From assembly GCA_946811185.2 (NCBI GenBank), contig OX328104.1:46050505-46114504 (forward strand): DNA of 64,000 nt. Direction: 5' to 3'. This DNA is from Hippopus hippopus. Its lineage: Eukaryota > Mollusca > Bivalvia > Cardiida > Cardiidae. The notes below the pieces were generated by a model. It saw only the letters and a program-made list of their open reading frames with translations, made no database searches and had not been told where the DNA came from. Positions 1 through 11,950 of the stretch are shown in pieces. Every line of letters begins with the position of its first letter. The stretch's first letter is position 1. The position numbers and the translations under genes were made by a program.

Positions 1-60
1 ATTCGGACAGACGGACGCACGCACGGACTGACGGACGCACACACGGACAGACGCATCTAT
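1..60. repeat. degenerate GGACGCAC/GGACAGACG simple repeat
   Basis: Short imperfect units of GGACGCAC and GGACAGACG follow one another to the window edge. It resembles the GTCCGTCGTGCGTCC tract inside the repeat at 10.8 kb. No coding signal. Confidence 0.6.
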
Positions 61-129
61 ACCATACTGTCAAAGTGACAATTGATTCTTGCTCAACGCA
101 ATTGGGCTCGACAATAACTGATGACATTC

Positions 130-1410
130 ACTGCAAGGTTCGTTACCGATAGTAACGAACCTTACCCTTAACATCTACAATATTTTTTTTGAAAAAACTA
201 TTAAAGTAGACATACAAAAGTATTTCAATACGACAGATCGACATTTTGGCAAAAATAAGAAATGTTGATTTTTGTTTAAATAGAGAGCTCTCAGCTAAAT
301 CTATTTCCGTATAAAATAGTATTCAAAAATCTTATGGGGGTACCACTTCCTGTTTTCAATAAAGAATAATAGAATATACACCTCTGGATCTGTTGTGAGG
401 AATGAACATGGTAGGTCATATATCTTCTTAAATTCAAATTCCTAGATAGTAGTACACTTAAATATCAATTGTACTTTCCATCAGAAAATCAAGTAAGGTT
501 CGTTACTAAAATAACGAACCTTACATCCATATTATTGACTGATTTAAACGTCAAAACTTGTTTGGGTATATCAAAAACATCTTTTTTTTCAAACAATTGT
601 TTATGGATTAATATATATGCAATTATAAAATTAATGAATCGTGAGATTAAAGAAATAAAACTTACCACAAGTGCCTTGACCCCTTCGTCTCAACAAAATT
701 CTGTTTTACTCCAAAACAACAGCGAAAATATGGCGGATGAACGCCCGCATCATTTAATTACGTCAAAACTTTTATAAAATGACGTCATTAAGCACATGGT
801 AAAAGAATAGTGTTAATTATAAAGACCAGTGGATATCCGATAACTAACCTTACAAAACGAACCTTACAAAATGCATCTAACTTTACATTCCATGACTATT
901 GCAGGAATCCAACACTTCTTTCTAAGGTTTTTTTAATACTTACTTGAAAGCGTTTAAGGCTGATAAAACGTTACGGTAATAGTGGTATGAAATTGCAGAA
1001 TGATGAGTAACAAACCTTACTGCCTTAAACCTTCGGCCTGAAAAATGAAGGTTAATCTATCTTGATGTAGATATCATTATTCCGATTACCTTACAAAATA
1101 TTTTATGGTTAAATTTCGTAATTCTGAGCACAAAATAAAATGTTTTCACAAGATTTTGTCATTCCGTTGCATTCTTATTCCGTATTTGCGTTGATGTACG
1201 TTGAATTTAATGCTTTCGGCGACAAGTTTGAAATCCTGATATACGTATGTAAAACTTAAATGGAACATAAAAATGATATTTTTTTTAGATGCGTTGTATA
1301 ACCGTGCTGAAATATTTCCATTCAAATGTTTACCTACTCTCGGATTTTTTTAAAGAATTCAGTTTTCAACATATAATTCCGCTCGGCGACAGTTACGAAC
1401 CTTACAAATA
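130..1410. repeat. cluster of GTAACGAACCTTAC motifs in both orientations
   Basis: The word AAGGTTCGTTAC or its complement recurs. There is an inverted pair at about 137-166, another pair at about 493-524, and further copies near 846-871, 1012 and 1392-1406, with shorter CCTTAC echoes near 1095. The rest is AT-rich, with no frame above about 100 codons and no protein I recognise. Motif repetition of this kind is typical of subterminal regions of DNA transposons (inference). Element ends and target duplication are not resolved. Confidence 0.45.
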
Positions 1411-1618
1411 AGCACATTATGGCTAGCATGGATAACACAACCTTTATTGCTGAGATAGCACAAGTGTATCGTTAAAGTCACCAATTGTCCCTCTATCGTT
1501 AACCATAATAATTCAAACATTCCGATTGTATGTTATCCTGAAAATCTTCGACGACAACAAAAAGTACAAATGGCACCTATTTATTGAGAATGCGTGCCAT
1601 ACGCTTACCGTATTTTAA

Positions 1619-2077
1619 GCTCAGGAGCTGGATCGTTGTATTGAATTTAGGAGCATGTTACGTTGTAATGCACAAATGTCAAAATATCATTTAATAACTG
1701 CAATTTGATTTTTTTCGGTTTATAGTTGTGAGGATAATCATTATATTGGTCATCTGAAAGCAGGCACACACTTCAGAATATCGAGTGTATATGTTTTACA
1801 AAGGTTTTTGGAGACTCCAAGTAGTGTTTTTCCAGAAATCGTAGTCGACGACGGAACTTTGTCGGATTAAACGTCTTCAACAAACGATTAACCACCAAAA
1901 GAACTACAGACTAACGTGCACTGACATCCCAGACATTCCGTGCGACAACCTGCAACTGCATATCTATTCAATAACATGTAAAAAAAAAATATGTTTTTGT
2001 GCTTACCTTGTGGAATCTTATGGGCGCAGCCATGCTTTTTACTGGAGCGGGTACGTTGAATTGACAGGAGCAGTAAC
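1619..2077 (+). repeat. copy 1 of triplicated 0.45-kb segment
   Basis: It begins at CTCAGGAGCTGGATCGTT and matches the copy at 3583-4076 in the same orientation, with moderate divergence. On the minus strand it holds ATGGCTGCGCCC followed after about 17 bases by AAGGTAAGCA, a good splice-donor context, so it may be a short first exon (inference). It ends in a 37-bp arm (2041-2077) perfectly complementary to 2116-2152. Confidence 0.6.
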
Positions 2078-2515
2078 CACACTGGAGAGACCTTACGTAC
2101 TTGTTCCAGGTCAACGTTACTGCTCCTGTCAATTCAACGTACCCGCTCCAGTATAAAACATGGCTGCGCCCAAGAATTTTGCTAGGTAAGCACCAAAACA
2201 TACTTCTATAACAATCAGATGAATAGATGTGCAGTAGACGGTTGTCGCACGGACTGTCTGGGATGTCAGTGCCTATTTCTGTATTGTTCTTTTGGTGGTT
2301 GGTTATTTGTTAAAGACGTTTAATCCAACAAACTTCCGTCAGCGACTATGATTTCTGAGTAATCAACACGCGGGAGTCAGCAAAAAGCTTTGTTAAACAT
2401 ACAAACACAATAATCTGAAGTTTGTGCTTTGCCAAGTGATTCATATATGCTTTATTCACCACAGTTCTAAACAAAAACTATACGACATTCATTAAAGAGC
2501 AACTTGCACCAATAA
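2078..2515 (-). repeat. copy 2 (inverted) of triplicated segment
   Basis: This is a nearly identical reverse complement of about 3650-4076, running from CACTGGAGAGACC through CAACTTGCACC. On the plus strand it reads ACATGGCTGCGCCCAAG, then a GCTAGGTAAGCA donor-like site, so the putative first exon points right here. Its left edge forms a hairpin with copy 1. Confidence 0.65.
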
Positions 2516-2995
2516 CTCTTCAATAACTACCAATAATTCGCATAAATATATTTGAAAGCTACTGGCTGCTATCCTAGATCAACGTTTTCGAAAAATGACA
2601 AATGGTGAAAGAGGAATGAAACCTTCTGCAATGACGATTATCAATCTCTGAAAAGAATTTGGCTGAGCTGTTGAATCGAGCCATCGAACAAACCCCGCCT
2701 TGCATGTTTCAAGCCTTGTATGTGACTAACTGACCTACCAAGCTCAGCGAGATCTCGACCAGATGTTCATGGAGTCGATATTCTTTAAAGGAAAAATCAT
2801 CATGAAATAATGCACTGATGAAAACGGATTAAATTCGAAAGAAACAAACAAGACTCAGACATTATGGAAGTTGCACTGATTGTTTCATAATGTAGCTTTC
2901 ATAGGATAATCTTCCGTTGTTAGGTGGTCAGGATTATTAACTTGTAATAAGAAATCCTGGTTCGATCACTTCTGCCGGCGCTAGTCATGCTAGTT
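2516..2995. other. unassigned AT-rich sequence
   Basis: I see no gene, tandem structure or recognised repeat here. It is probably spacer. Confidence 0.4.
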
Positions 2996-3191
2996 ACTTA
3001 TGGATCCATAATAAACACCTTTTTTTAAAAAACCAACTTAATCCTGAGGTAGATTGGTCCTTGAACACACAGAAAATTGACCTATAGCGAAAAGTCTCGG
3101 CCCAGGTCCGCCTGCGCGGACTGCGCAGGCTGACCTGGGCAGATACTTTTCATAGATGCATTAAGCCCCCTTTTCACAGAGTATGGCTCAT
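2996..3191 (-). mobile_element. MITE-A copy, 5' truncated
   Basis: It has the GCCTGCGCGGACTGCGCAGGC palindrome near the right, then GCATTAAGCCCCCTTTTCAC and a terminal TGGCTCA. The opposite terminal repeat is missing. Confidence 0.7.
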
Positions 3192-3582
3192 ATTTAAATC
3201 ATAGTATTAGATATAACTAGATACTTTTAGGTGTGCAGCTGACAAGGCATATGAATGGTTGTTCGTTGATGATCATTATTATTAATTTATATTAACGAAG
3301 AGGAGTCTTGTGATGACGATATCGAAGATGATAGTTATAATAGTTATGGATCTTCTGCATGATAGTTATGATAGTTATCCACCCTTTGCATGATACTGTC
3401 TTTCATTAAGCTCTTCATGTATATAATGACATTTCATTTCAAAAGCATCAAAAGGACAATAAACCTGACGGACAGAAAAACCGAAGAGGGGGACAAATAG
3501 ATAGTTATACATATTGATCAAAAAAGAAAAATTGTTTGATTAAACTAGTACACAATCGCATATAATATCGTTCTCTGTTTCA
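3192..3582. other. unassigned sequence
   Basis: AT-rich. Short GATAGTTATGATAGTTAT duplications sit near 3335-3385. No coding signal. Confidence 0.4.
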
Positions 3583-4076
3583 ACTCAGGAGCTGGATCGT
3601 TTTATTGAGTTCTGGAGCGTAGAGCGTTGCCTACAAAAATTGACAGAAAGTTGCTCTTTAATGAATGTCGTATAGTTTTTGTTTAGAACTGTGGTGAATA
3701 AAGCATATATGAATCACTTGGCAAAGCACAAACTTCAGATTATTGTGTTTGTATGTTTAACAAAGCTTTTTGCTGACTCCCGCGTGTTGATTATTCAGAA
3801 ATCATAGTCGCTGACGGAAGTTTGTTGGATTAAACGTCTTTCACAAATAACCAATCACCAAAAGAACAATACAGAAATATGCACTGACATCCCAGACATT
3901 CCGTGCGACAACCGTCTACTGCACATCTATTCATCTGATTGTTATAGAAGTATGTTTTGGTGCTTACCTAGCAAAATTCTTGGGCGCAGCCATGTTTTAT
4001 ACTGGAGCGGGTACGTTGAATTGACAGGAGCAGTAACGTTGACCTGGAGCAAGTACGTAAGGTCTCTCCAGTGTGA
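3583..4076 (+). repeat. copy 3 of triplicated 0.45-kb segment
   Basis: Direct with copy 1, inverted to copy 2 with near identity. On the minus strand it again carries the ATGGCTGCGCCC start followed by a GTAAGCACC donor-like site. Confidence 0.65.
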
Positions 4077-4258
4077 GTATACCCCCACCTCGTTTGATGG
4101 ATTGATGGATCAAATAGCTTATCCTTATTAAGTAAACGTAATAAAATAACAGTTACTGTGCGACCCATCTAGCAGAACAACTTTGACTTTCCTTGCCCTT
4201 GCTAGCTCCACTAACTACTTACATATACATGTACATGCATTACATTTTTCATTACACC

Positions 4259-4527
4259 ATATGGCTTGCAACACGCGAAAAGAGGCATTTGGACATTTGC
4301 GTAAAGTGTCGTCTCGGATCAGCCTGCGCAGTCAGCGCAGGCTAATCCGAGACGGCACTTTACGACTGCATTAGATTTTGTGCTACAGTTGACTTGCGCA
4401 AAACAGAAAATTACATAAAAACGGAAAGTGTCGTCTCGGATTAGCCTGCGCGGACTGCGCAGGCTGATCCGAGACGACACTTCACGCAAATGTCCGAATG
4501 CCCCTTTCCGCTTGTTGCAGACCATAT
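4259..4527 (+). mobile_element. MITE-B, complete
   Basis: ATATGGCTTGCAACACGCG and GCTTGTTGCAGACCATAT form the inverted ends. Two internal palindromes read GTCTCGGATCAGCCTGCGCA... and its complement, separated by a TTTTGTGCTACAGTTGAC spacer. Other copies lie at 52.05 and 54.95 kb. Confidence 0.75.
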
Positions 4528-5265
4528 CATAGCTTAAAACTTTTCCACTAATCCGCTTTGCAGGACTTCTAGTCCTTTGATTTGTTTTTTGTAAAGTATC
4601 AGCATATCCAAGGACCATTCTCCCTCCAGATACAGTCGATTGTTGAACTAACTGGATTTTTATGAATCCATCATTATGTGAAGACTTGCATGCTACAATG
4701 CATCACGGAGATGTATTTAACCCCGTTTCCCGGAGCGCCTCACAATTATTTGATATATATAGGATCGGACATGAGATGGTTTTTGAGATAAAATTTTATT
4801 AAACGAGTCTAGAGAAAATGTCAAAGGCTCGCTTAATAACATTTTTTCTTGACGAGTTTAGAAATTTTTTATCTAAAACGCCGACGAATGTCAGATTCTT
4901 TTTATCGCATAACGATATTTCACAAATTATATAGATCAAAAGATGCAAAACCATCTATAGATGCACCCGCAGTAATATCCATAAAACACGTTCACGTCTG
5001 TGAAACACGTACAAAATGACGTCACAAATGACGTCACACTATTGTGATATCAAACGTGTATAAGATAAGAAAATTCGTAATGGGTATATTACACTGAAAA
5101 CAAGGGAGGTTATGTGATAAAGAGTAATTCGTAACCTAAACGGATAATTTCCAGTATATATAACTAATTGCTTGGTATCTATCATATTCAATATACTGAG
5201 GTGTAATAGAATATGAGGGACAGAGCGTGTATAAGTTTTTTTTTTCTTTTTCTACAAAATATATA
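4528..5265. other. unassigned AT-rich sequence
   Basis: No coding frame or known repeat is seen. An inverted pair GAGTCTAGA/CTAAACTCG surrounds about 4800-4870. Confidence 0.4.
5017..5036. promoter_or_regulatory. paired TGACGTCA (CRE/ATF-type) palindromes
   Basis: Two exact TGACGTCA octamers lie 12 bp apart (5017-5024 and 5029-5036); a third is at 780-787. The octamer is the consensus CREB/ATF site. Any function here is speculative, because no promoter or gene is recognised beside it. Confidence 0.25.
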
Positions 5266-5489
5266 TGAGCCATGCTCTTTGAAAAGGGGGCTTACTGCAT
5301 CCGCGCAGGCTGACCTAGGTCGAAACTTTTTGCTGTGGGTCAATTTTCTGCATGTAAGGAACAGTCTAACTCATGACTGAGTCGGTTGTAAGACAAAATG
5401 ATTTTTTGCATCCATGAGCATGTAATGTCTTGCTTGGTACAATGTATCACGGAAATGCATTAAGACCCCTTTTGCCAGAGTATGGCTCA
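5266..5489 (+). mobile_element. MITE-A with deleted palindrome half
   Basis: Both TGAGCCATGCTCT and GAGTATGGCTCA ends are present. Only one arm of the inner palindrome remains (CCGCGCAGGCTGACC). Confidence 0.75.
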
Positions 5490-5491
5490 TA

Positions 5492-5950
5492 CATTTTCCT
5501 CTAATACAGTTGACACCATTTTCTGTATCGAAGTATTATCAGAAAATACTTTAAAGGCAGCGAACCGCTTTAAGGTTCCATATACAATTTTAACAAACTT
5601 TTTATCCAGAGAAGTTGGAAGATGATAGCCTTGCTTGATTAACTTTTGCCAAAATTGTGCATAAAGTTCCTCAACAAAAAAGGGAACATTTTTTCTCGAC
5701 GTCCATTCATCTGCAAGATGCTCTTTAACGTTAGAAAATTTGATTTTTTATCATAAAAAAGGAGTGCACTGTCTGTTGAGACTTGAAACACGATACCCAT
5801 AAAATGCTCATAACTTCAATTTTATAGTCGGTTATGGCTGTCGCCAAATATCTCTTCGTCTATTTGATTCCACATTTTACGACATCTCCTGCGGTAAAAG
5901 TTTTATATTCGATCAAAATATGAACAAGAAGCTCTCTTTGATCAAGCTCG
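5492..5950 (-). pseudogene. decayed coding fragment, family not recognised
   Basis: On the minus strand, translation gives long protein-like stretches that switch frame. Upstream is LDQRELLVHILIEYKTFTAG; further on is GIVFQVSTDSALLFYDKK; after another shift comes WTSRKNVPFFVEELYAQFW and LPTSLDKKFVKIVYGTLKRF. Stops and frameshifts lie between them and no start codon fits, so I read it as a pseudogene or old transposon protein. I do not recognise the family. The downstream end abuts the MITE-A at 5266-5489. Confidence 0.35.
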
Positions 5951-6049
5951 CGTTTACATGCGATTACATGCAGCTGCCATTACATTCAGAGAAGTGAAAT
6001 ATTTGAGCTTACACTTTAAGCAATGCCCCGAGTTTCATTATTATTTGAA

Positions 6050-6079
6050 GGGGGGGGAAAGATGGGGGGGGGGGCGGGC
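6050..6079. repeat. poly-G tract
   Basis: Runs of 8 and 11 G are separated by AAAGAT. Confidence 0.7.
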
Positions 6080-6123
6080 AGAGTAGACTATTATCAGCAA
6101 CTGGTGATGTCTTTTACTAGAGA

Positions 6124-6166
6124 AAAACAAGAGGGCCATGATGGGCCTGGATCGCTCACCTGAGTC
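6124..6166 (-). repeat. terminal head motif of tandem-repeat element
   Basis: AACAAGAGGGCCATGATGGG, then CCTGGATCGCTCACCTGAG. The reverse complement recurs in diverged form at 11867-11913 (GTTGAGCGATACAGAGCC). I know this motif as a common end of bivalve non-autonomous repeats. Confidence 0.6.
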
Positions 6167-9008
6167 AATAGGCGAAATTCACTCCAGGTGCATAATTCAA
6201 TTTCTGACCAATTGTCAGGTCAATTGAGCTTAAAATGTGGCCTCTAGAGCGTCCACAAGGAATTTCCGTAAGTTGACCTAGTGACCTAATTTATCACCCC
6301 ACGTGACCCAGTTCAGAACTCATCAAAAAATTTATCAAAACAAACATTTTGAACAGTTTTCAAGTTAATTGAGCAATAAATGTGGCCTCTACAGTGCCCA
6401 CAAGGTATTTCTTTAATTTGACCAAGTTACCTAGTTTATGACCCCAGGTGACCCAATTTCAAACTCATCCAATATTTTATCATGACAAACATTCTGACCA
6501 ATTTTCAAGTCAATTGAGCAAGAAATGTAGCCTCTAGAGTGCCCTAAAGGTATTTCTTTAATTTGACCTAGTGACCTAGATTATGACCCCAGGTGACCCA
6601 ATTTTAAACTCATCCTAGATTTCATCAACACAAACATTTTAAGCAATTTTCAAATCAATTGAACAATAAATGTGGCCTGTAGAGTGCTCACAAGGTATTT
6701 CTTTAATTTGACCTAGTGACCTAATTTAAGACCCCACATGGCCTAAATTCAGACGCATGTGAGATTTAATTTGACCAAGTGACCTAGTTTATGACCCCAG
6801 GTGACCCAATTTCAAACTCATCCAATTTTTCATTAAGACAAACATTCTGACCAATTTTCAAGTCAATTGGGCAAGAAATGTGACCTCTAGAGTGCCCTAA
6901 AGGTATTTCTTTAATTTGACCTTGTGACCTAGATTATGACCCCAGGTGACCCAATTTTAAACTCATCCTAGATTTCACCAAGACAAACATTTTAACCAAT
7001 TTTCAAATCAATTGAAAAGTAAATGTGGCCTCTAGAGTGCCCACAAGGTATTTCTTTAATTTGACCTAGTGACCTAGTTCATGACTCCACCTGACCCAAT
7101 TTAGGACTCATCTGAAAATTTATCAATACAAACATTCTGAACAATTTTCAAGTCATTTGAGTAATAAATGTGGCCTCTAGAGTACCCAAAAGGTATTCTT
7201 TAATTTGACCAAGTGACCTAGTTCATGATCCCAGTTGATCCAGATTCAGATTCATGTGAGATTTCATCAAGACAAACATTCTGACCAATTTTCAAATCAA
7301 TTGAGCAAAAAATGTGGCCTCTAGAGTGGCCTAAAGGTATTTCTTTAATTTGACCTAGTGACCTAGTTTATGACCCCAGTTGACCCAATTTAGAACTTAC
7401 CTGAAAGTTTTTCAAGATAAACATTCTGAATAATTCTCAAGTCATTGGAGCAATAAATGAGGCCTCTAGAGTGCCCTAGAGGTATTTCTTTAATTTGACC
7501 AAGTGACCAAGTTTATGACCCCAGGCGACCCAATTTCAAACTCATCCGATATTTCATCAAGACAAACATTCTGACCAATTTTCAAGTCAAATGAGCAAGA
7601 AATGTAGCCTCTAGAGTGCCCTAAAGGTATTTCTTTAATTTGACCTAGTGACCTAGATTATGACCCCAGGTGACCCAATTTTGAACTCATCCTAAATTTC
7701 ATCAAGACAAACATTTTAACCAATTTTCAAATCAATTGAACAATAAATGTGGCCTCTAGAGTGCCCACAAAGTATTTCTTTAATTTGACCTAGTGACCTA
7801 GTTTATGACCCCAGGTGACCCAGTTTCAAACTCATCCGATATTTCATCAAGACAAACATTCTGACCAATTTTCAAGTCAACTGAGCAAGAAATGTAGCCT
7901 TTAGAGTGCCCACAAGGTATTTCTTTAATTTGACCTAGTGACCTAGATTATGACCCCAGGTGACCCAATTTTAAACTCATCCTAGATTTCCTCTACACAA
8001 ACATTTTAACCAATTTTCAAATCAATTGAAGAATAAATGTGGCCTCTAGAGTGCCCACAAGGTATTTCTTTAGTTTGACCTAGTGACCTAGTTTAAGACC
8101 ATACATGTACATGACCCAAATTCAGAATCATATGAGATTTTATCAAGACAAACATTCTGATAAATTTTTAAGTCAATTGAGCAAAAAATATAGACTCTAC
8201 AGTGCCCACAAGGTATTTCTTTAATTTGACCTAGTGACCTAGTTTATGATCACAGTTGACCCAAATTTAGATTCATGTGAGATTTTATCAAGACAAACAA
8301 TCTGACCAATTTTCAAGTCAATTGAGCAAAAAATGTGGCCTCTAGAGTGCCCACAAGGTATTTCTTTAATTTGACCAAGTGACCTAGTTTATGACCCCAG
8401 GTGACCCAATTTCAAACTCATCCAATATTTTATCAAGACAAACATTCTGACCAATTTTCAAGTCAATTGAGCAAGAAATGTGGCCACTAGAGTGCCCTAA
8501 AGGTATTTCTTTAATTTGACCTAGTGACCTAGATTATGACCTCAGGTGACCCAATTTTAAACTCATCCTAGATTTCATCAAGACAAACATTTTAAGCAAT
8601 TTTCAAATCAATTGAACAATAAATGTGGCCTGTAGAGTGCTCACAAAGTATTTCTTTAATTTGACCTAGTGGCCTAATTTAAGACCCCACATGACCCAAA
8701 TTCAGACTCATGTGAGATTTTATCAAGACAAACATTCTGACCAATTTTCAAGTCAATTGAGCAAAAAATGTGGCCTCTAGAGTGCCCACAAGGTATTACT
8801 TTAATTTGACCTAGTGACCTAGTTTATGATACCAGGTGACCCAAATCCAAACTCATCTGAGATTTTATCAACACAAACATTCTGACCAAATTTCAGGTCA
8901 TTTGAGTAATAAATGTGGCCTTTAGAGTGCCCACAAGGTATTACTTTAATTTGACCTAGTGACCTAGTTTATGACCCCAGGTGACCCAATTTCGAACTGA
9001 CTGAACAC
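6167..9008. repeat. tandem array, unit about 145 bp, about 19 copies
   Basis: Each unit contains TTTGACCTAGTGACCTAG, GACCCCAGGTGACCCAATTT, AGACAAACATTCTGACCAAT and TGTGGCCTCTAGAGTGCCC. Spacing of the TTTGACCTAGTGACC word is 144-147 bp, with a partial-unit duplication near 6710-6790. Divergence between units is modest. All frames are broken, so it is non-coding. Confidence 0.85.
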
Positions 9009-9962
9009 ATTGTGCTCAGGTGGGCTAACAAACTTAGAACAGGTTCACTACATACAAAATAACAAAGCTCTATACCTTCCAGTTTTAGAAAAGAAGAATT
9101 TTTAAGTTTTTCTTCTTTGTTCCTATGTTCGAACTTGTGACCCCCAGGGCGGGGCCAGTTTTGACCCCAGCGGCATCATTTGAACAAACTTGGAAGAGGT
9201 CCACTAGGAGATGCTACATACCAAATATCAAAGCTCTACACCTTCCAGTTTTAGAGAAGAAGAATTTTAAAGTTTTCCTTCTTTGTTCCTATGTTAGAAC
9301 TTGTGACCCCAAGGGCTGGGCCAGTTTTGACCCCAGGGACACCTTATGAACAAACTTGGTAGAGGTCCACTTGGAGATGCTACATACCAAATATCAAAGC
9401 TCTACGCCTTCAAGTTTTAGAGAAGAATTTTAAAGTTTTCCTTCTTTGTTCCCATGTTCAGTCTTGTGACCCCCGGGGCAGGGCCAGTTTTGACCCCAGG
9501 GTCATCGTATAAACAAACCTGGAAGAGGTCCACTAGGAGATGCTACATACCAAATATCAAAGCTCTACGCCTTCCAGCTTCAGAGAAGAAGAATTTTAAT
9601 GTTTTCCTTCTTTGTTCCTATGTTCGAACTTGTGACTCCCGGGGCGGTGCCAGTTTTGACCCCAGGGGCATCATATGAACAAACTTGGAAGAGGTCCACT
9701 AGGAGATGCTAGATGCCAAATATCAAAGCTCCACGCCTTCTAGTTCCAGAGAAGAAGAATTTGAAAGTTTTCCTTCTTTGTTCCTATTGTCGAATTTGTG
9801 ACCCCCGGGGCGGGGCCAGTTTTGACCCCAGGGGCATCATATGAACAAACTTGGAAGAGGTCCACTAGCAGATGCTAGATGCCAAATATCAAAGCTCCAC
9901 ACCTTCCAGTTTCAGAGAAGAAGAATTTTAAAGTTTTCCTTCTTTGTTCCTATGTTCGAACC
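9009..9962. repeat. tandem array, unit about 168 bp, 5-6 copies
   Basis: The unit reads GAACAAACTTGGAAGAGGTC, ATGCTACATACCAAATATC, TTTTCCTTCTTTGTTCCTA and GACCCCCGGGGCGGGGCCAG. It starts directly after the 145-bp array. Open frames inside it (for example 9125-9349 and 9454-9678) are near-identical repeats of the unit, not genes. Confidence 0.85.
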
Positions 9963-10447
9963 GCGTTTTCGGATTTTCTTTCGTGAAAAAGTTACACTGT
10001 AACGACCGGTGTAGATCAAAAACAAAAATGCAAGTTCTGTGCAGTGTGATCTTGCTGTATGCGGTCGGGGGGAAAAAATGATGACTTCGAGCTTAGCAGC
10101 CAAAGGGTTAAGTGTTGACACTGTGTTGATCCTCAGAATGTGGATGATGTAAGATGTAAGAATCGAGAGTGAAATAAATCTGCAATCGTTTGATCGTTGA
10201 TTTATAACAGCAGTTATTTTGTAACAAGACTTTAAGTAAGGTTTTTATACCCATAATTTCTGTACTTGACACACGTAGATTCTTGAGGCCGATGTAAATA
10301 AGGATGAATCAGTACATAGTGCAGATGTTGTTCTGTCTGTTTTATTTCCCCCGATGTGTGCTAATAATGTCCTACAAGGTTCGATCCTCTCTTAGCGCAA
10401 ACCATGTCTTCGATTTTGTTCATATTGATAAGCACTTCAGGGATATT
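9963..10447. other. unassigned sequence
   Basis: No gene or known repeat is seen. Confidence 0.4.
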
Positions 10448-10797
10448 TAAAGATATATCCTTACAGCCAGAGAGAAAAGACGCTCTTAAAATTTGATGGA
10501 CTGAGGAATGGTACAGAATTTAGTCAGCAGTGTAAACGTAAATGAATTACCGATAAATATCGTGTGAGGGTTAGATACATACATTGGAAATCTTCGATTC
10601 AAAACGGAAACGTCGCAACAGTAATTTCTTTGATGGCCTCCAGAAAATTAAATGCATTTTCTATCCTTCGTAGTCTATGCAACCTTGCAACCGTCAGGGG
10701 CAACATTTGGTATGAAGATGCAGCAATGATTATAATTTGATAAACTAAAGATAAATGGGTTAAAAATGACTGAAAACGAGTAAAGACGTATCTTTAA
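10448..10797 (+). mobile_element. MITE-E, complete
   Basis: Ends TTAAAGATATATCC and GACGTATCTTTAA are inverted. Inside are CTTACAGCCAGAGAG and CAACCTTGCAACCGTCAGGG, shared with the copy at 27643-27990. Confidence 0.65.
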
Positions 10798-10801
10798 AAT
10801 G

Positions 10802-11913
10802 CATTTTAGCTCCACTGGCCGAAGGCCAGCAGGCTTATGTCATGGCCCGGTGTCCGTCGTGCGTCCGTCCGTCGCTGCGTGCGTTAACTTTTATTTCAAA
10901 CATCTCAGAAACTGCATATCCAGTTTTAATGAAACCTCACAGAAATGATCCTGCCATGGTCCTCTTCTGAATTTCTTGAAAGAATTTGTTTCTTTCAAAA
11001 ACTCTGGTTGCCATGGCAACAAAACTGAAAAATACTGAAAATATTTGAAAATTTTCTTGTCTGAAACCATCAGTCCTAGGGCAACCAAATTTGGCATTTA
11101 GCTTTATCTAGTACACCTCTACTATTTATCTTCAAATTATAGCCCTAGGGTCAAATTTGACCCCGCCCCGGGGGTCACAAGTTTTACATGGGCTTATATA
11201 GGGAAAACTTTGAAAACCTTCTTGTACCCAGCCATGAAGCCTAGGGCTATCAAATTTTGCATGAAGCTTTATCTAATGGGCCTCTACCAGGAGTGCCCAA
11301 ATTATTGACATGGGGTCAAATTTGGTCCTGTCCCGGGGAGGCACAAGGTTTACATGAGCTTATAAAGGGAAAACTTAAAAAAATCTTCTCGTACTTAGCC
11401 ATAAGGCATAAGGCTACCAAATTTTGCATGTAGCTTTATCTAGTTGGCCTCTACCAAGACGGCCCAAGGTATAGTCCTGGGGTCAAGTTTGGCCCCACCC
11501 CAGGGGTCAGAAGTTTTACATGGGCTTATATACTGAAAACTTTAGAAATCTTCTTGTTACTATTCATAAAACCTGGGGCTTTCATATTTAGCCATGTCTC
11601 AGGGGTCTCATGTTTTACACGGCCTTTTATTGAGGAAACTTTGAAAATTATAGACCGGTATTATTTGGTACAGTGCTCTATCTTGTGGACCTCTACCAGG
11701 ATTCAAGTAATTATAGTTCTGTGGTCAAAAATGACTTTGCCCTGGGGTCATAAATTTCTCGTAGGATTTTATAGAGAAAATTCTGTATGTCTTCTTATTC
11801 AAAACTAGTTTCCCAAGTACATGTATTGTAATACATGTATTTGGCTTGTAGGGTTTTACTTATTAGCCAGTTGAGCGATACAGAGCCATCTTGCCCCTCT
11901 TGTTTTTTTTTTT
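10802..11913 (+). repeat. bivalve-type tandem-unit element headed by CTGGCCGAAGGCCAG
   Basis: It starts with TAGCTCCACTGGCCGAAGGC, then a GTCCGTCGTGCGTCCGTCC tract. Four to five degenerate units of about 165 bp follow (GGGGTCACAAGTTTTACATG, AAATTTTGCATG.AGCTTTAT, GGCCTCTACCAGG). It ends with TGAGCGATACAGAGCC, TTGCCCCTCTTG and poly-T. Non-coding. Confidence 0.75.
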
Positions 11914-11950
11914 TTTTTTGTTGTTTTGTTTTGTTTTCTGTTGTTGTTTT

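Noticed and set aside
9125..9678. Two similar 74-codon frames (MFELVTPRAGPV... and MFSLVTPGAGPV...)
   Set aside because: They are the same register of a 168-bp tandem repeat unit, not genes.
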